From Nocardia mexicana NBRC 108244 (GTDB taxonomy: Bacteria > Actinomycetota > Actinomycetes > Mycobacteriales > Mycobacteriaceae), in NCBI RefSeq assembly GCF_001613165.1, contig NZ_BDBV01000100.1, forward strand, positions 1 through 56,921: DNA of 56,921 nt. The letters are read 5' to 3'. Numbering within the stretch: position 1 is the first letter of the stretch; the number at the start of each line of letters is the position of its first letter. Shown one piece after another: positions 43,097 to 50,733 of the stretch. Made by a program: the position numbers and the translations under genes. The notes under the pieces were generated by a model, which was given only the letters and a program-made list of their open reading frames with translations, was not told where the DNA came from and did not search any database.

Positions 43097-44005
43097 CTAG
43101 GTGAACGGGATCCGTTCTTGCAGACCGTGTTTCAGATGATCGATGACGGCGCGGGTGCGGCGGGGGAGCGCCGCTGACGCCGCGTACACCGCGTAGATGT
43201 CGGCACTGGGCGTCGGGATGTCGGGCAGGGCGTTGATCAGGGTGCCGTCGCGCAGCAGCGGCCCGACATGCCACAGCGAACGCATGACGAGCCCGCGTCC
43301 CTCCAGGCACCAGCGCGTGATGACGCCGCCGTCGTTGCTGACGAGGTTGCCGGTGACCCGGACGGCGGTGTCGTTTCCCCCGGGTGCGAATCGCCACAGG
43401 GAATAGTCGCTGTCGTTCTCCTTCAGCACGAGGCAGTTGTGGCGTTCCAGATCGGTGAGGTCGCCGGGCAGTCCGTGGCGGCGGACGTAATCCGGTGCGG
43501 CACAGACGACTCGGCGGTTGCGGCACAGTCGCGTGGTGGTGAGACGGGAATCGTGCAGGGCGCCGACGTGGATGTCGATATCGAATCCGGTGCCCGCGAT
43601 GTTGAGCGGCATCGCGGACAGTTCGAGATCGATGTGGATTCCGGGGTGCGCGGTGACGAATTCGGCGACCAGCGCGGCGATATGCGCGCGGCCCAGGCCG
43701 ATGGTGGAGCGCACGTGTACCCGGCCGCGTAGCTCGTCGTGCTGCTCGGAGATCGAGTCCTCGAGTTCCTCCAGTTGGCCGGCGATCACCGCCGCTCCGG
43801 TCGCGTAGCGGCGGCCCTCGGGGGTGAGGACGAGCCGCCGGGTGGTGCGCTGGATCAGCGGTACCCCCAGTCGAGCCTCGATCTGGGCCAGCCTCTTACT
43901 GACCGCCGAGACCGAGACGCCGAGCTCCCGCGCCGCCTCGGTGAGGCTGCGGCATCGGGCCAGAATGTCGAAGAACAGGATGTCGTCGCTGTGCCCGCCT
44001 CGCAC
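43097..44005 (-). CDS. LysR-family regulator
   Basis: 302 residues. The N-terminal winged HTH is RSLTEAARELGVSVSAVSKR followed by LGVPLIQRTTRR. The substrate-binding domain spans about 90-295. It starts at a GTG with GAGGAGG upstream. It is divergent from a D-malate/tartrate dehydrogenase gene with a palindrome in between, which resembles the DmlR-DmlA arrangement of enteric bacteria. Hence a regulator of that operon, responding to a hydroxydicarboxylate, is likely. Confidence 0.9.
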   Translation of the reverse strand: MRGGHSDDILFFDILARCRSLTEAARELGVSVSAVSKRLAQIEARLGVPLIQRTTRRLVLTPEGRRYATGAAVIAGQLEELEDSISEQHDELRGRVHVRSTIGLGRAHIAALVAEFVTAHPGIHIDLELSAMPLNIAGTGFDIDIHVGALHDSRLTTTRLCRNRRVVCAAPDYVRRHGLPGDLTDLERHNCLVLKENDSDYSLWRFAPGGNDTAVRVTGNLVSNDGGVITRWCLEGRGLVMRSLWHVGPLLRDGTLINALPDIPTPSADIYAVYAASAALPRRTRAVIDHLKHGLQERIPFT

Positions 44006-44020
44006 CGGACCTCCTCGTTG

Positions 44021-44035
44021 TTTCCGAATCGGAAA
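44021..44035. promoter_or_regulatory. LysR operator candidate
   Basis: TTTCCGAATCGGAAA is a perfect inverted repeat (7-bp arms, centre A) 16-30 nt upstream of the LysR start and about 105 nt before the dehydrogenase. It has the T...A ends expected of LysR sites and is well placed for autorepression and activation of the other side. Confidence 0.55.
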
Positions 44036-44139
44036 AACTCTCTTGCGCGTTCTGCGCTATCGCCGCCTGGATATCGCAGCCTACCGTTGTGATCCATCGC
44101 ACAAACGAAATTCCATCCGAGCGAAGGAGATTCACCACG

Positions 44140-45225
44140 ATGGGCGCAACGTATCGGATCGCGGTCGTTCCCGGCGACGGAATAGGTAAGGAGGTCGTTC
44201 CGGAGGGGCTGCGCGCGCTGCGGGCCGCGGCCGCCGAATTCGATTTCGCGCTCGAATTCGAGCAGTTCGACTACGCGTGCGCGGATCACTATGTCGCTAC
44301 CGGAAAGATGCTGCCGGACGGCTGGTTCGAGGAACTGGGGCGATTCGACGCGATCTTCTTCGGTGCCGTCGGATGGCCCGATGTGGTGCCGGACCACATC
44401 TCGCTGTGGGGGAGCCTGCTGCAATTCCGGCGGCACTTCGATCAGTATGTGAGCCTGCGGCCGGTGCGGCTGCTACCCGGTATCACCGGCCCGCTGGCGG
44501 GGCGGGTGCCGGGGGATATCGACTTCTACGTCGTGCGCGAGAATACGGAGGGCGAGTATTCCAGCATAGGCGGCCGGATTTTCGAGGGCACCGAGCGGGA
44601 GACGGTCGTTCAGGAGACGGTCATGACCCGCACGGGTGTCGACCGAATCCTGAAGTACGCCTTCGAACTTGCGCGCCGCAGGCCGAAGCGGCATCTGACA
44701 TCGGCGACCAAGAGCAATGGCATCTCCATATCGATGCCCTACTGGGACGAACGGGTGGTCGCCGTGGCGGCCGAGTTCCCCGAGGTGCGAACCGACAAAT
44801 TCCATATCGATATCCTCACAGCGAATTTCGTCCTGCACCCCGACTGGTTCGACGTGGTGGTGGCGAGCAATCTGTTCGGGGACATACTGTCCGACCTGGG
44901 ACCGGCGTGCGCCGGGACCATCGGCATCGCGCCGAGCGGAAATATCAACCCGGAGAAGCGTTTTCCGAGCCTGTTCGAGCCGGTGCACGGCTCCGCACCC
45001 GATATCGCCGGGCAGGGCATCGCGAACCCCATCGGCCAGATCTGGAGTGGCGCCATGATGCTCGACCATTTCGGCGAGCACGATGCCGCCGCGGCCGTAC
45101 TCGACGCGGTGGAATCCGTTCTGGTGGACGGCATTACGGCGCTGACGCCCGATCTGGGCGGCGTGGGCACCACCGCATCGCTTGGCAAGGCCGTATCCGC
45201 CCAGCTCGGGAACGCGGCGAGTTGA
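44140..45225 (+). CDS. Tartrate/D-malate dehydrogenase (isopropylmalate dehydrogenase family)
   Basis: 361 residues, beta-decarboxylating NAD-dependent dehydrogenase. Visible are IAVVPGDGIGKEV at the N-terminus, SLRPVRLLPG, VVRENTEGEYSSIGGRIFEG, TSATKSNG and ASNLFGDILSDLGPACAGTIGIAPSGNINPE. The substrate loop around Ser/Gly after SLWGSLLQFRR, and the EGEYSS segment, fit the TtuC/DmlA branch rather than LeuB. The ATG at 44140 has AAGGAG about 10 nt upstream. It oxidises D-malate or tartrate to pyruvate- or oxaloacetate-type products. One nucleotide separates it from the transporter gene. Confidence 0.88.
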   Translation: MGATYRIAVVPGDGIGKEVVPEGLRALRAAAAEFDFALEFEQFDYACADHYVATGKMLPDGWFEELGRFDAIFFGAVGWPDVVPDHISLWGSLLQFRRHFDQYVSLRPVRLLPGITGPLAGRVPGDIDFYVVRENTEGEYSSIGGRIFEGTERETVVQETVMTRTGVDRILKYAFELARRRPKRHLTSATKSNGISISMPYWDERVVAVAAEFPEVRTDKFHIDILTANFVLHPDWFDVVVASNLFGDILSDLGPACAGTIGIAPSGNINPEKRFPSLFEPVHGSAPDIAGQGIANPIGQIWSGAMMLDHFGEHDAAAAVLDAVESVLVDGITALTPDLGGVGTTASLGKAVSAQLGNAAS

Positions 45226-45226
45226 C

Positions 45227-46525
45227 ATGAGCCTGAAGGACAAGACCGGGCAGACCCTGCGACGCGGTGTACCGCGGCTGGACGGGGTGCCGCTGATCGT
45301 GCCGGTCGGGCTGACCGCCGCCGTGCTGGCCGCGGGCTACTTCGACGCGGTGCCGGAGAACATGATCGGCGGGCTGGCGGTGATCGTGGGCCTCGGTTCG
45401 CTGCTGGGGCCGCTCGGCAACCGGCTGCCGATCGTCTCGAAAATCGGTGGCGGAGCGCTCATCTGCCTGATGGGGCCGTCGATCCTGGTGTATCTCGGCG
45501 CCTTCGAGCAGAACACCCTCGAGGCCGTCACGGTACTGATGAAGCAAGCGAACTTCCTGTACTTCGTGATCAGCACCCTGGTGGTCGGCAGCATCCTGGG
45601 AATGAGCCGAAGGCTGATGATCGGCGGGCTGATTCGGATATTCCCACCGCTGATCGCCGGTACCGTGGTCGCCGTGGCCGCGGGGCTCGGCACGGCGATG
45701 GCATTCGGATACGAGTTCCACCGGGCGCTGTTCTACATCGTGGTGCCGATCATCGGTGGCGGGATCGGCGAGGGTGTCATTCCGCTGTCCTCGGCGTATG
45801 CCTCGGCCCTCGGTGGCGAGCCGGGAAGCTATCTGGCCGAACTGATTCCGGCCGCGATCATCGGCAATATCGTCGCCATCGTCACCGCGGGCATGCTCCG
45901 CAGGCTCGGCGAGCGCCGTCCGAATCTGGACGGCGGCGGGCAACTGGTCAGGTCGCCGGATCCGGCGCTGGCGAGCGCGCCCGCCGAAACACCCACGCGG
46001 GAGCCGAATTACGCATTCGGCGTGCTGACCATCACCGGGCTGTTCGTGCTGGCGACGCTGCTCGAGCGGGTCGTGCACCTGCCCGCCCCGATCCTGGTGA
46101 TCATTCTCTCGGTGCTGTGCAAGCTGTTCGACGTCTTCCCGGCCGCGGTGGAGACCGACGCGCGGGCCGTCTACGCGATCATCTCGCGGTACTTCATCTA
46201 TCCGACGATGGTCGGTCTCGGCATGCTGTACCTGCCGCTGGCCAATGTCCTCGGGGTGCTGTCCCCGGGCTATGTGCTCGCCTGTGCGGCCGTGGTCCTG
46301 GCCATGGCGGTGACCGGGTTCGTGGTCGGGCGGTTCATTGCCATGTACCCGATCGACGCCGCGCTGGTCACCGTGTGCCACAGCGGCCTCGGCGGGACCG
46401 GTGACGTGGCGATCCTGTCCGCGTCGAATCGCATGAACCTCATGCCGTTCGCCCAGATCTCCACCCGGATCGGCGGAGTGTCCACGGTGATCTCGGCGGC
46501 GTGGCTGATCCGCCTCGTCCACTGA
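45227..46525 (+). CDS. 2-hydroxycarboxylate transporter (CCS/2-HCT family)
   Basis: 432 residues with about 11 TM helices. Both GGxG reentrant-loop motifs of the 2-HCT family are present: IIGGGIGEGVIPLS and HSGLGGTGDVAILSASNRMNLMPFAQ, the latter with the conserved Arg and Asn. Members (CitS, MaeN, CimH) carry citrate or malate with Na+ or H+. It is directly behind the dehydrogenase, so uptake of malate or a related hydroxy acid is the evident role. Confidence 0.92.
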   Translation: MSLKDKTGQTLRRGVPRLDGVPLIVPVGLTAAVLAAGYFDAVPENMIGGLAVIVGLGSLLGPLGNRLPIVSKIGGGALICLMGPSILVYLGAFEQNTLEAVTVLMKQANFLYFVISTLVVGSILGMSRRLMIGGLIRIFPPLIAGTVVAVAAGLGTAMAFGYEFHRALFYIVVPIIGGGIGEGVIPLSSAYASALGGEPGSYLAELIPAAIIGNIVAIVTAGMLRRLGERRPNLDGGGQLVRSPDPALASAPAETPTREPNYAFGVLTITGLFVLATLLERVVHLPAPILVIILSVLCKLFDVFPAAVETDARAVYAIISRYFIYPTMVGLGMLYLPLANVLGVLSPGYVLACAAVVLAMAVTGFVVGRFIAMYPIDAALVTVCHSGLGGTGDVAILSASNRMNLMPFAQISTRIGGVSTVISAAWLIRLVH

Positions 46526-46538
46526 GCCGGGCGGCCGA

Positions 46539-46757
46539 TCAGCTCACCAGCGTGAGGAACTCCTCGAGGCTGATCCGCTTGTCGCCGTCCAGATCGGTCC
46601 GTGCCAGAATCGCGAGCGCGGACTCCTTGGCCGACTCGGACGAGAACCCGTATGCCTCAACAGCTTTCGCGTACTCCTCGAGGGTGATGTAGCCGTCTCC
46701 GCTGACATCGACCTTCTGGAATACCGCCTTCGCCTCCGCCACGGTAAACGCACCCAC
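46539..46757 (-). CDS. Small two-EF-hand calcium-binding protein
   Basis: 72 residues, both EF-hand loops intact: DVSGDGYITLEEY (about 17-29) and DLDGDKRISLEEF (about 55-67). Each has acidic residues at positions 1, 3 or 5 and 12. No signal peptide. Calmodulin-like calcium buffering or sensing in the cytoplasm is probable; partners are unknown. It lies 13 nt from the convergent transporter gene and divergent from a hemerythrin-like gene. Confidence 0.88.
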   Translation of the reverse strand: MGAFTVAEAKAVFQKVDVSGDGYITLEEYAKAVEAYGFSSESAKESALAILARTDLDGDKRISLEEFLTLVS

Positions 46758-46932
46758 GACCTACTCCTTCACTCTGCTACGACCGAACCGGCCACAGGAG
46801 TATCCCACCCCTGCCGTACCGGAACTCGCCGGGCCGTGAGCCGCGTCCGGTGCGGGTGTTTGCCCGGGCCCTCCACGGGTAGCCGAACAGCGCCCGCCCG
46901 TACTCGAATGACGCGAGAGCTGTTGAGGGACA

Positions 46933-47481
46933 ATGTATCCAGAGATCGAATCCGATATCGTCGGCCTGTTGACCACGCGGCACGCCCGAATCAAGCAACT
47001 GCTGGACCGGATTCGGTGCGGCGAGGGCGACAGGCGCGCCCAGTTCGACGATCTGGTGCGCGCCTTCGCCGCCCACGAGTTCTCCGAACATCAGGTGGCG
47101 CATCCGGCCGCGCGCGGTCACGGCGTCCCCGCCGATGTGGTGGACCAGCTGATGCTGCAGGAGAACGGGCTCGAGCGCGATCTCGCGATGCTGTACGAGC
47201 GCGGCGTCGACGATCCGCGATTCGACCTGGACTTCGGTGATTTCGCGAGCGCGGCCCTGCTGCACTGCGCGCAGGAGGAACAGCAGGAGTACCCGGGGTT
47301 CCTGGCGCTCCCCGCCGAGACCCGGACGGAGCTGGGGCGATCGGTGCTGGAGGCGGAACGCATGGCGCCCACCCGCCCGCACCCGAGCGCGCGGCGAACG
47401 CCACTGGCGCGCGGTCTCGTCGCCCCGGTGCTGGGTCTGACCGACCGCCTCCGCGACGCGGTGCACCGCCGCGCGCGTTGA
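46933..47481 (+). CDS. Hemerythrin-like (HHE) protein
   Basis: 182 residues. A four-helix bundle with candidate di-iron ligands: His in TTRHARIKQLL, AAHEFSEHQVAHP, ENGLERDL, and LLHCAQEEQQEYP. Cytoplasmic oxygen, NO or redox sensing is possible. The C-terminal 50 residues are basic and probably unstructured. GAGGG lies before its ATG. Convergent with the STAS gene, with a 7-nt gap. Confidence 0.8.
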   Translation: MYPEIESDIVGLLTTRHARIKQLLDRIRCGEGDRRAQFDDLVRAFAAHEFSEHQVAHPAARGHGVPADVVDQLMLQENGLERDLAMLYERGVDDPRFDLDFGDFASAALLHCAQEEQQEYPGFLALPAETRTELGRSVLEAERMAPTRPHPSARRTPLARGLVAPVLGLTDRLRDAVHRRAR

Positions 47482-47488
47482 CCCGCCG

Positions 47489-47908
47489 TCACCGCGGTGC
47501 GGCCGCGTCGACTTCCTCAAACACGGGCAGCCGCACATGCAGGCCCGCGGCTTCCACCAGGCGCGCGACCGCCGGTTGGGACCCGGCCAGGCGCAGGTCG
47601 ATGCAGTGGCGGCGGCACCGATCGGCTTCGTCCGCAAGCACTCCCAGCGCGCGGCAGCTGAGAAATTCCAGCCGGTCGGTGTCGATCACGAGCGGGCCCG
47701 GCGGATCGGTCGTGTCGGCGGCCTCGCGCAACATATGCTTCCAGGTCAGCAGCGTGTAGGCGTCGGCCGCGCCACGGGGGCACACGATGGTGGCCCGGCC
47801 GCGGCGCCGGGTGGTGGCGTGCAGCCTGGTCCGGGCGTCGGGTGGTTCGTGCGTGAACGGGATCGTGGTACGCGGGCGGGTCAGGAAATGGTCGACAGTA
47901 GTGCGCAT
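47489..47908 (-). CDS. STAS-domain anti-sigma factor antagonist-like protein
   Basis: 139 residues. The STAS fold (about 35-135) is visible: RATIVCPRGAADAYTLLTWK, PLVIDTDRLEFLSCRALGVL and ARLVEAAGLHVRLPVFEEV. Ser in FLSCRALG is at the position phosphorylated in SpoIIAA-like proteins. It should bind an anti-sigma kinase, which is not encoded nearby. The ATG at 47908 is preferred, with GGGAG upstream; a longer reading to 48127 runs into the next gene. Confidence 0.85.
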   Translation of the reverse strand: MRTTVDHFLTRPRTTIPFTHEPPDARTRLHATTRRRGRATIVCPRGAADAYTLLTWKHMLREAADTTDPPGPLVIDTDRLEFLSCRALGVLADEADRCRRHCIDLRLAGSQPAVARLVEAAGLHVRLPVFEEVDAAAPR

Positions 47909-48035
47909 GGTGCGCTCCCGATTGTCGCGGCGCTCGGTTCCGCCGAGCGACGGGAGTCGATCCCGGCGGGTTTCGAGATCGGCCCGTACAACCTTCGTAA
48001 CATGGACACGCCGGTTCCGTACAGGGGGTCGCCGG

Positions 48036-48812
48036 TCAATAGTCGAGGGCGTGTTCCGGTTGGCAGACATGCATGGGGGATGGCAGATACCGGACGATGG
48101 CATCCAGGAGCGGGGCGACGTCGTCACGCGTCGGCGTCGCGTCGCACAGGACGGGCACCGCCTCGCCGAGGTGTGTGAGACGGCGGATGCGGTGGTGTAA
48201 CTGCTCGGGCGGGATCGCTCGCGGTTCGAGATTCGACGCGGCGGGGTCCTCCGTCACCGCGGCCACCAGCTCGCGGTACCGACGCTCGGCGTCCTGCCAG
48301 CGGTTTCCGTAGAACTGCTCGGCCATCGGTTCGAGCGCCCACATCGTGAGCAGGTCGATGACATCGCCGAACTCGGGGCCGGTGCCGAGCGGTAGCTGCA
48401 GCGTCAGCGGCACCGCGCCCCGCGTATCGGCGATCGCCCGGACACAGCGGTCGAAGTCGGCGGCGGGCTGATCCAGCCCGGTCACCAGGCACATTCGCGC
48501 GACCTGGTGGTCGTCGGCCACCCGCAGTGTCGTCGCGAGCGGGGCGCTCGGCACGGCGGCGTTCGCGACCGCGATCACTCCGTCGGCCACGCGGATGCGC
48601 CGCTGCAGGTCCGCGAGGGGAGCGTGGGTCGACAACTCCGCAATGCGAATCGTGTGATCGACCCGTCCCGTCGCCCAGCGGACCGTGGTCGCGGCGCCGG
48701 AACCGGGCCCGGCGAAGCGAAGCAGCCGGTGTGCGACGCCTGTCGTCTCGTCGGGGTCCCCGATGATCGTGACATTGCGGATCGACTGCGGGTCAATGGT
48801 TTCGGTGCCCAT
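48036..48812 (-). CDS. Degenerate EF-G-like protein lacking GTPase motifs
   Basis: 258 residues that align along their length with the G and G' domains of elongation factor G. RIRVADGVIAVANAAVPSAP matches RVLDGAVAVFDAVAGVEPQ. Likewise PAADFDRCVRAIADTRGAVP and PLTLQLPLGTGPEFGDVIDL match EF-G, and VPVLCDATPTRDDVAPLLDA is followed by YLPSP. The P-loop is GDPDETTG instead of AHIDAGKTT, the DTPGH motif is absent and NKMD is replaced by TGLD. It therefore should not hydrolyse GTP. No domains II-V. It may be a ribosome-related decoy or regulator; unknown. The start at 48812 lacks a good ribosome-binding site. Confidence 0.75.
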   Translation of the reverse strand: MGTETIDPQSIRNVTIIGDPDETTGVAHRLLRFAGPGSGAATTVRWATGRVDHTIRIAELSTHAPLADLQRRIRVADGVIAVANAAVPSAPLATTLRVADDHQVARMCLVTGLDQPAADFDRCVRAIADTRGAVPLTLQLPLGTGPEFGDVIDLLTMWALEPMAEQFYGNRWQDAERRYRELVAAVTEDPAASNLEPRAIPPEQLHHRIRRLTHLGEAVPVLCDATPTRDDVAPLLDAIVRYLPSPMHVCQPEHALDY

Positions 48813-48916
48813 CGGCGTTGCGGTACTCCAGGTCGACTCGAGGCGTCGTCGTGGCCTCGATCCGCACCCACCGTACCTCCGCACGCGCATCGCCGGACCG
48901 GATTTCCGCCCCAAAA

Positions 48917-48935
48917 TAGAACGTGTTCCTATACG
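48917..48935 (+). promoter_or_regulatory. KstR-like operator and -10 element of a leaderless promoter
   Basis: TAGAACGTGTTC (48917-48928) contains GAAC-N2-GTTC and resembles the published KstR consensus TnnAACnnGTTnnA, with one deviation at the right end. TATACG (48930-48935) is a good -10 sequence about 10 nt before the GTG at 48945, so the transcript may be leaderless. The operator would block that promoter. Confidence 0.5.
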
Positions 48936-48944
48936 GTCGGGTGC

Positions 48945-49391
48945 GTGCAGAAAGAACAACGCCCCGCCGTGGCCGGTTGGTTCACCGCGGACGACGGCGC
49001 GGTACGTCTCGTGGGGAGCCGCTGCGACGTGTGCGGCACACCGTATTTCCCGCGGAACACGCTGGCCTGCCGCAACCCGCAGTGTGCGAGCGCGAAGGAC
49101 GGCTCCGAGCTGGCCGAGTACCTGTTCTCGACGCGCGGCCGGATCTGGTCGTACGCGGATGCCCGGTACAAGCCGCCCCCGCCCTACGTCTCGCCCGATC
49201 CGTTCGAGCCGTATGTCGTTGCGGCGGTGGAACTCGAGGTCGAGCAGATGGTGATTCTCGGGCAGGTGGTGCGCGGCCTCACGGTCGACGACCTGGCCGT
49301 CGGCATGCCGGTCGAGCTGACCCTCGGCGTGCTCTACGAGGACGAGGAAGCGGAGCACACGGTGTGGATGTGGAGGCCCGTCGATGCCTGA
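48945..49391 (+). CDS. DUF35 OB-fold/zinc-ribbon acyl-CoA-binding protein
   Basis: 148 residues. The N-terminal rubredoxin-like zinc ribbon has four cysteines (CDVCGTPYFP and CRNPQC) and is followed by an OB fold (GRIWSYADARY, VILGQVVRGLTVDDLAVGMPVEL). Such proteins form complexes with thiolase-like lipid-transfer proteins, as with Ltp2 and the ChsH2 DUF35 domain in steroid side-chain breakdown. The GTG at 48945 is inferred from the promoter position. It overlaps the next gene by 8 nt. Confidence 0.87.
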   Translation: MQKEQRPAVAGWFTADDGAVRLVGSRCDVCGTPYFPRNTLACRNPQCASAKDGSELAEYLFSTRGRIWSYADARYKPPPPYVSPDPFEPYVVAAVELEVEQMVILGQVVRGLTVDDLAVGMPVELTLGVLYEDEEAEHTVWMWRPVDA

Positions 49392-50586
49392 CGCGAACGA
49401 ACGTGACATCGCGGTCCTCGGTGCGGGTATGCACCAGTGGGGCAAGTGGGGCCGCAATTTCGTCGAGTACGGGCTGGTCGCGGCGCGTGCGGCGCTGGCA
49501 GATGCCGGGGTGGACCACCGCGACGTCGGGTACATCGCCGGAGCGGACACGATCCGCAACGGATACCCCGGTTTCGTCTCGGGCGCGACGTTCGCCCAGG
49601 CGCTGGGCTGGTCGGGGGCGCGGATCTCGAGCAGCTACGCCGCCTGCGCCTCGGGTGCGCAGGCCATCGCCAACGCCCGCGCCCAGATCCTGGCCGGGCT
49701 GACCGACGTGGCGCTGGTGGTCGGCGCGGATGCCACCCCGAAGGGTTTCTTCCAGCCGGTCGGCGGTGAACGCCGCGACGATCCGGACTGGTTGCGCTTC
49801 CATCTGCTCGGCGCCACCAACCCGATCTATTTCGCGCTGTACGCCCGCCGCCGGATGGCGCTGCACGGTGCGACGCTGGACGATTTCGCCGCGGTCAAGG
49901 TGAAGAACGCCAAGCACGGGCTGAACAATCCGTATGCCCGCTACCGCAAGGAGGTCTCGGCGGAGGAGGTCGCGGCGTCGGCGATCGTGTCGGATCCGTT
50001 GCGGCTGTTGGACATCTGCGCCACCAGCGACGGCGGTGCGGCTCTGGTGCTGACGTCGACGGAGTACGCGAAACGCCGCGGCATCGCCGATCCGGTGCGC
50101 ATCCGGGCGCTGTCGACGGTTACGCCGACATTCCCGAAGACCGTGCTCGACCTCCCCGATTTCGCGACGGATTCCGCCGTGGCGGTGGAGGCGCCACCGC
50201 GCGTATTCCGTTCCGCCATCGCGCATGCCGCGTACGAGGAGGCCGGAATCGGGCCCGCCGACCTTTCCTTCGCGGAGGTCTACGACCTGTCCACCGCACT
50301 GGAGCTGGACTGGTACGAAGATATCGGGCTCTGTGAGACGGGCGGTGCGGAGGAGCTGTTGCGCAGCGGCGCAACGACATTGGGTGGACGCGTGCCGGTG
50401 AATCCGAGTGGCGGGCTGGCTTGTTTCGGTGAGGCGATTCCCGCGCAGGCGATCGCGCAGATCTGCGAACTCACGTGGCAGTTGCGCGGTCAGGCCGACG
50501 GCCGTCAGGTCGACGGCGCCCGTGCGGGTATCGCGGTGAACCAGGGTCTGTTCGGTCACGGCTCGGCGGTGATCGCCACCCGCTGA
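49384..50586 (+). CDS. Thiolase-like lipid-transfer protein (Ltp/SCP2-thiolase family)
   Basis: 400 residues of the nondecarboxylating thiolase fold. Visible are SSSYAACASGAQAIANARAQ (Cys near 91 at the nucleophile position), CATSDGGAALVL, YDLSTALELDWYEDIG and VNPSGGLACFGEAIPAQ, with a late GLFGHGSAVI. Ltp-type members act with a DUF35 partner as aldolases or thiolases that shorten steroid or branched side chains. Coupled to the DUF35 gene by an 8-nt overlap (ATGCCTGA). The KstR-like site in front supports a steroid or sterol role. Confidence 0.87.
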   Translation: MPDANERDIAVLGAGMHQWGKWGRNFVEYGLVAARAALADAGVDHRDVGYIAGADTIRNGYPGFVSGATFAQALGWSGARISSSYAACASGAQAIANARAQILAGLTDVALVVGADATPKGFFQPVGGERRDDPDWLRFHLLGATNPIYFALYARRRMALHGATLDDFAAVKVKNAKHGLNNPYARYRKEVSAEEVAASAIVSDPLRLLDICATSDGGAALVLTSTEYAKRRGIADPVRIRALSTVTPTFPKTVLDLPDFATDSAVAVEAPPRVFRSAIAHAAYEEAGIGPADLSFAEVYDLSTALELDWYEDIGLCETGGAEELLRSGATTLGGRVPVNPSGGLACFGEAIPAQAIAQICELTWQLRGQADGRQVDGARAGIAVNQGLFGHGSAVIATR

Positions 50587-50595
50587 CCGGGACCC

Positions 50596-50622
50596 GGTAT
50601 CTGCATTGTTGCAGACGGTACC
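50596..50622 (+). terminator. Weak hairpin downstream of the lipid-transfer gene
   Basis: TCTGC (50600-50604) and GCAGA (50611-50615) pair around ATTGTT, extended by GGTA and TACC with a 3-nt bulge. No U tract follows. Confidence 0.3.
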
Positions 50623-50733
50623 TGCGGACTTCGTCATTGCCCGTCCCTGTCCGGGCATCTAACCTCACCGATCAGGCATGTGTGACGCGTCACATAGCGT
50701 CGCGGCGATGCATGAGGGATGAGGAACAACTAC

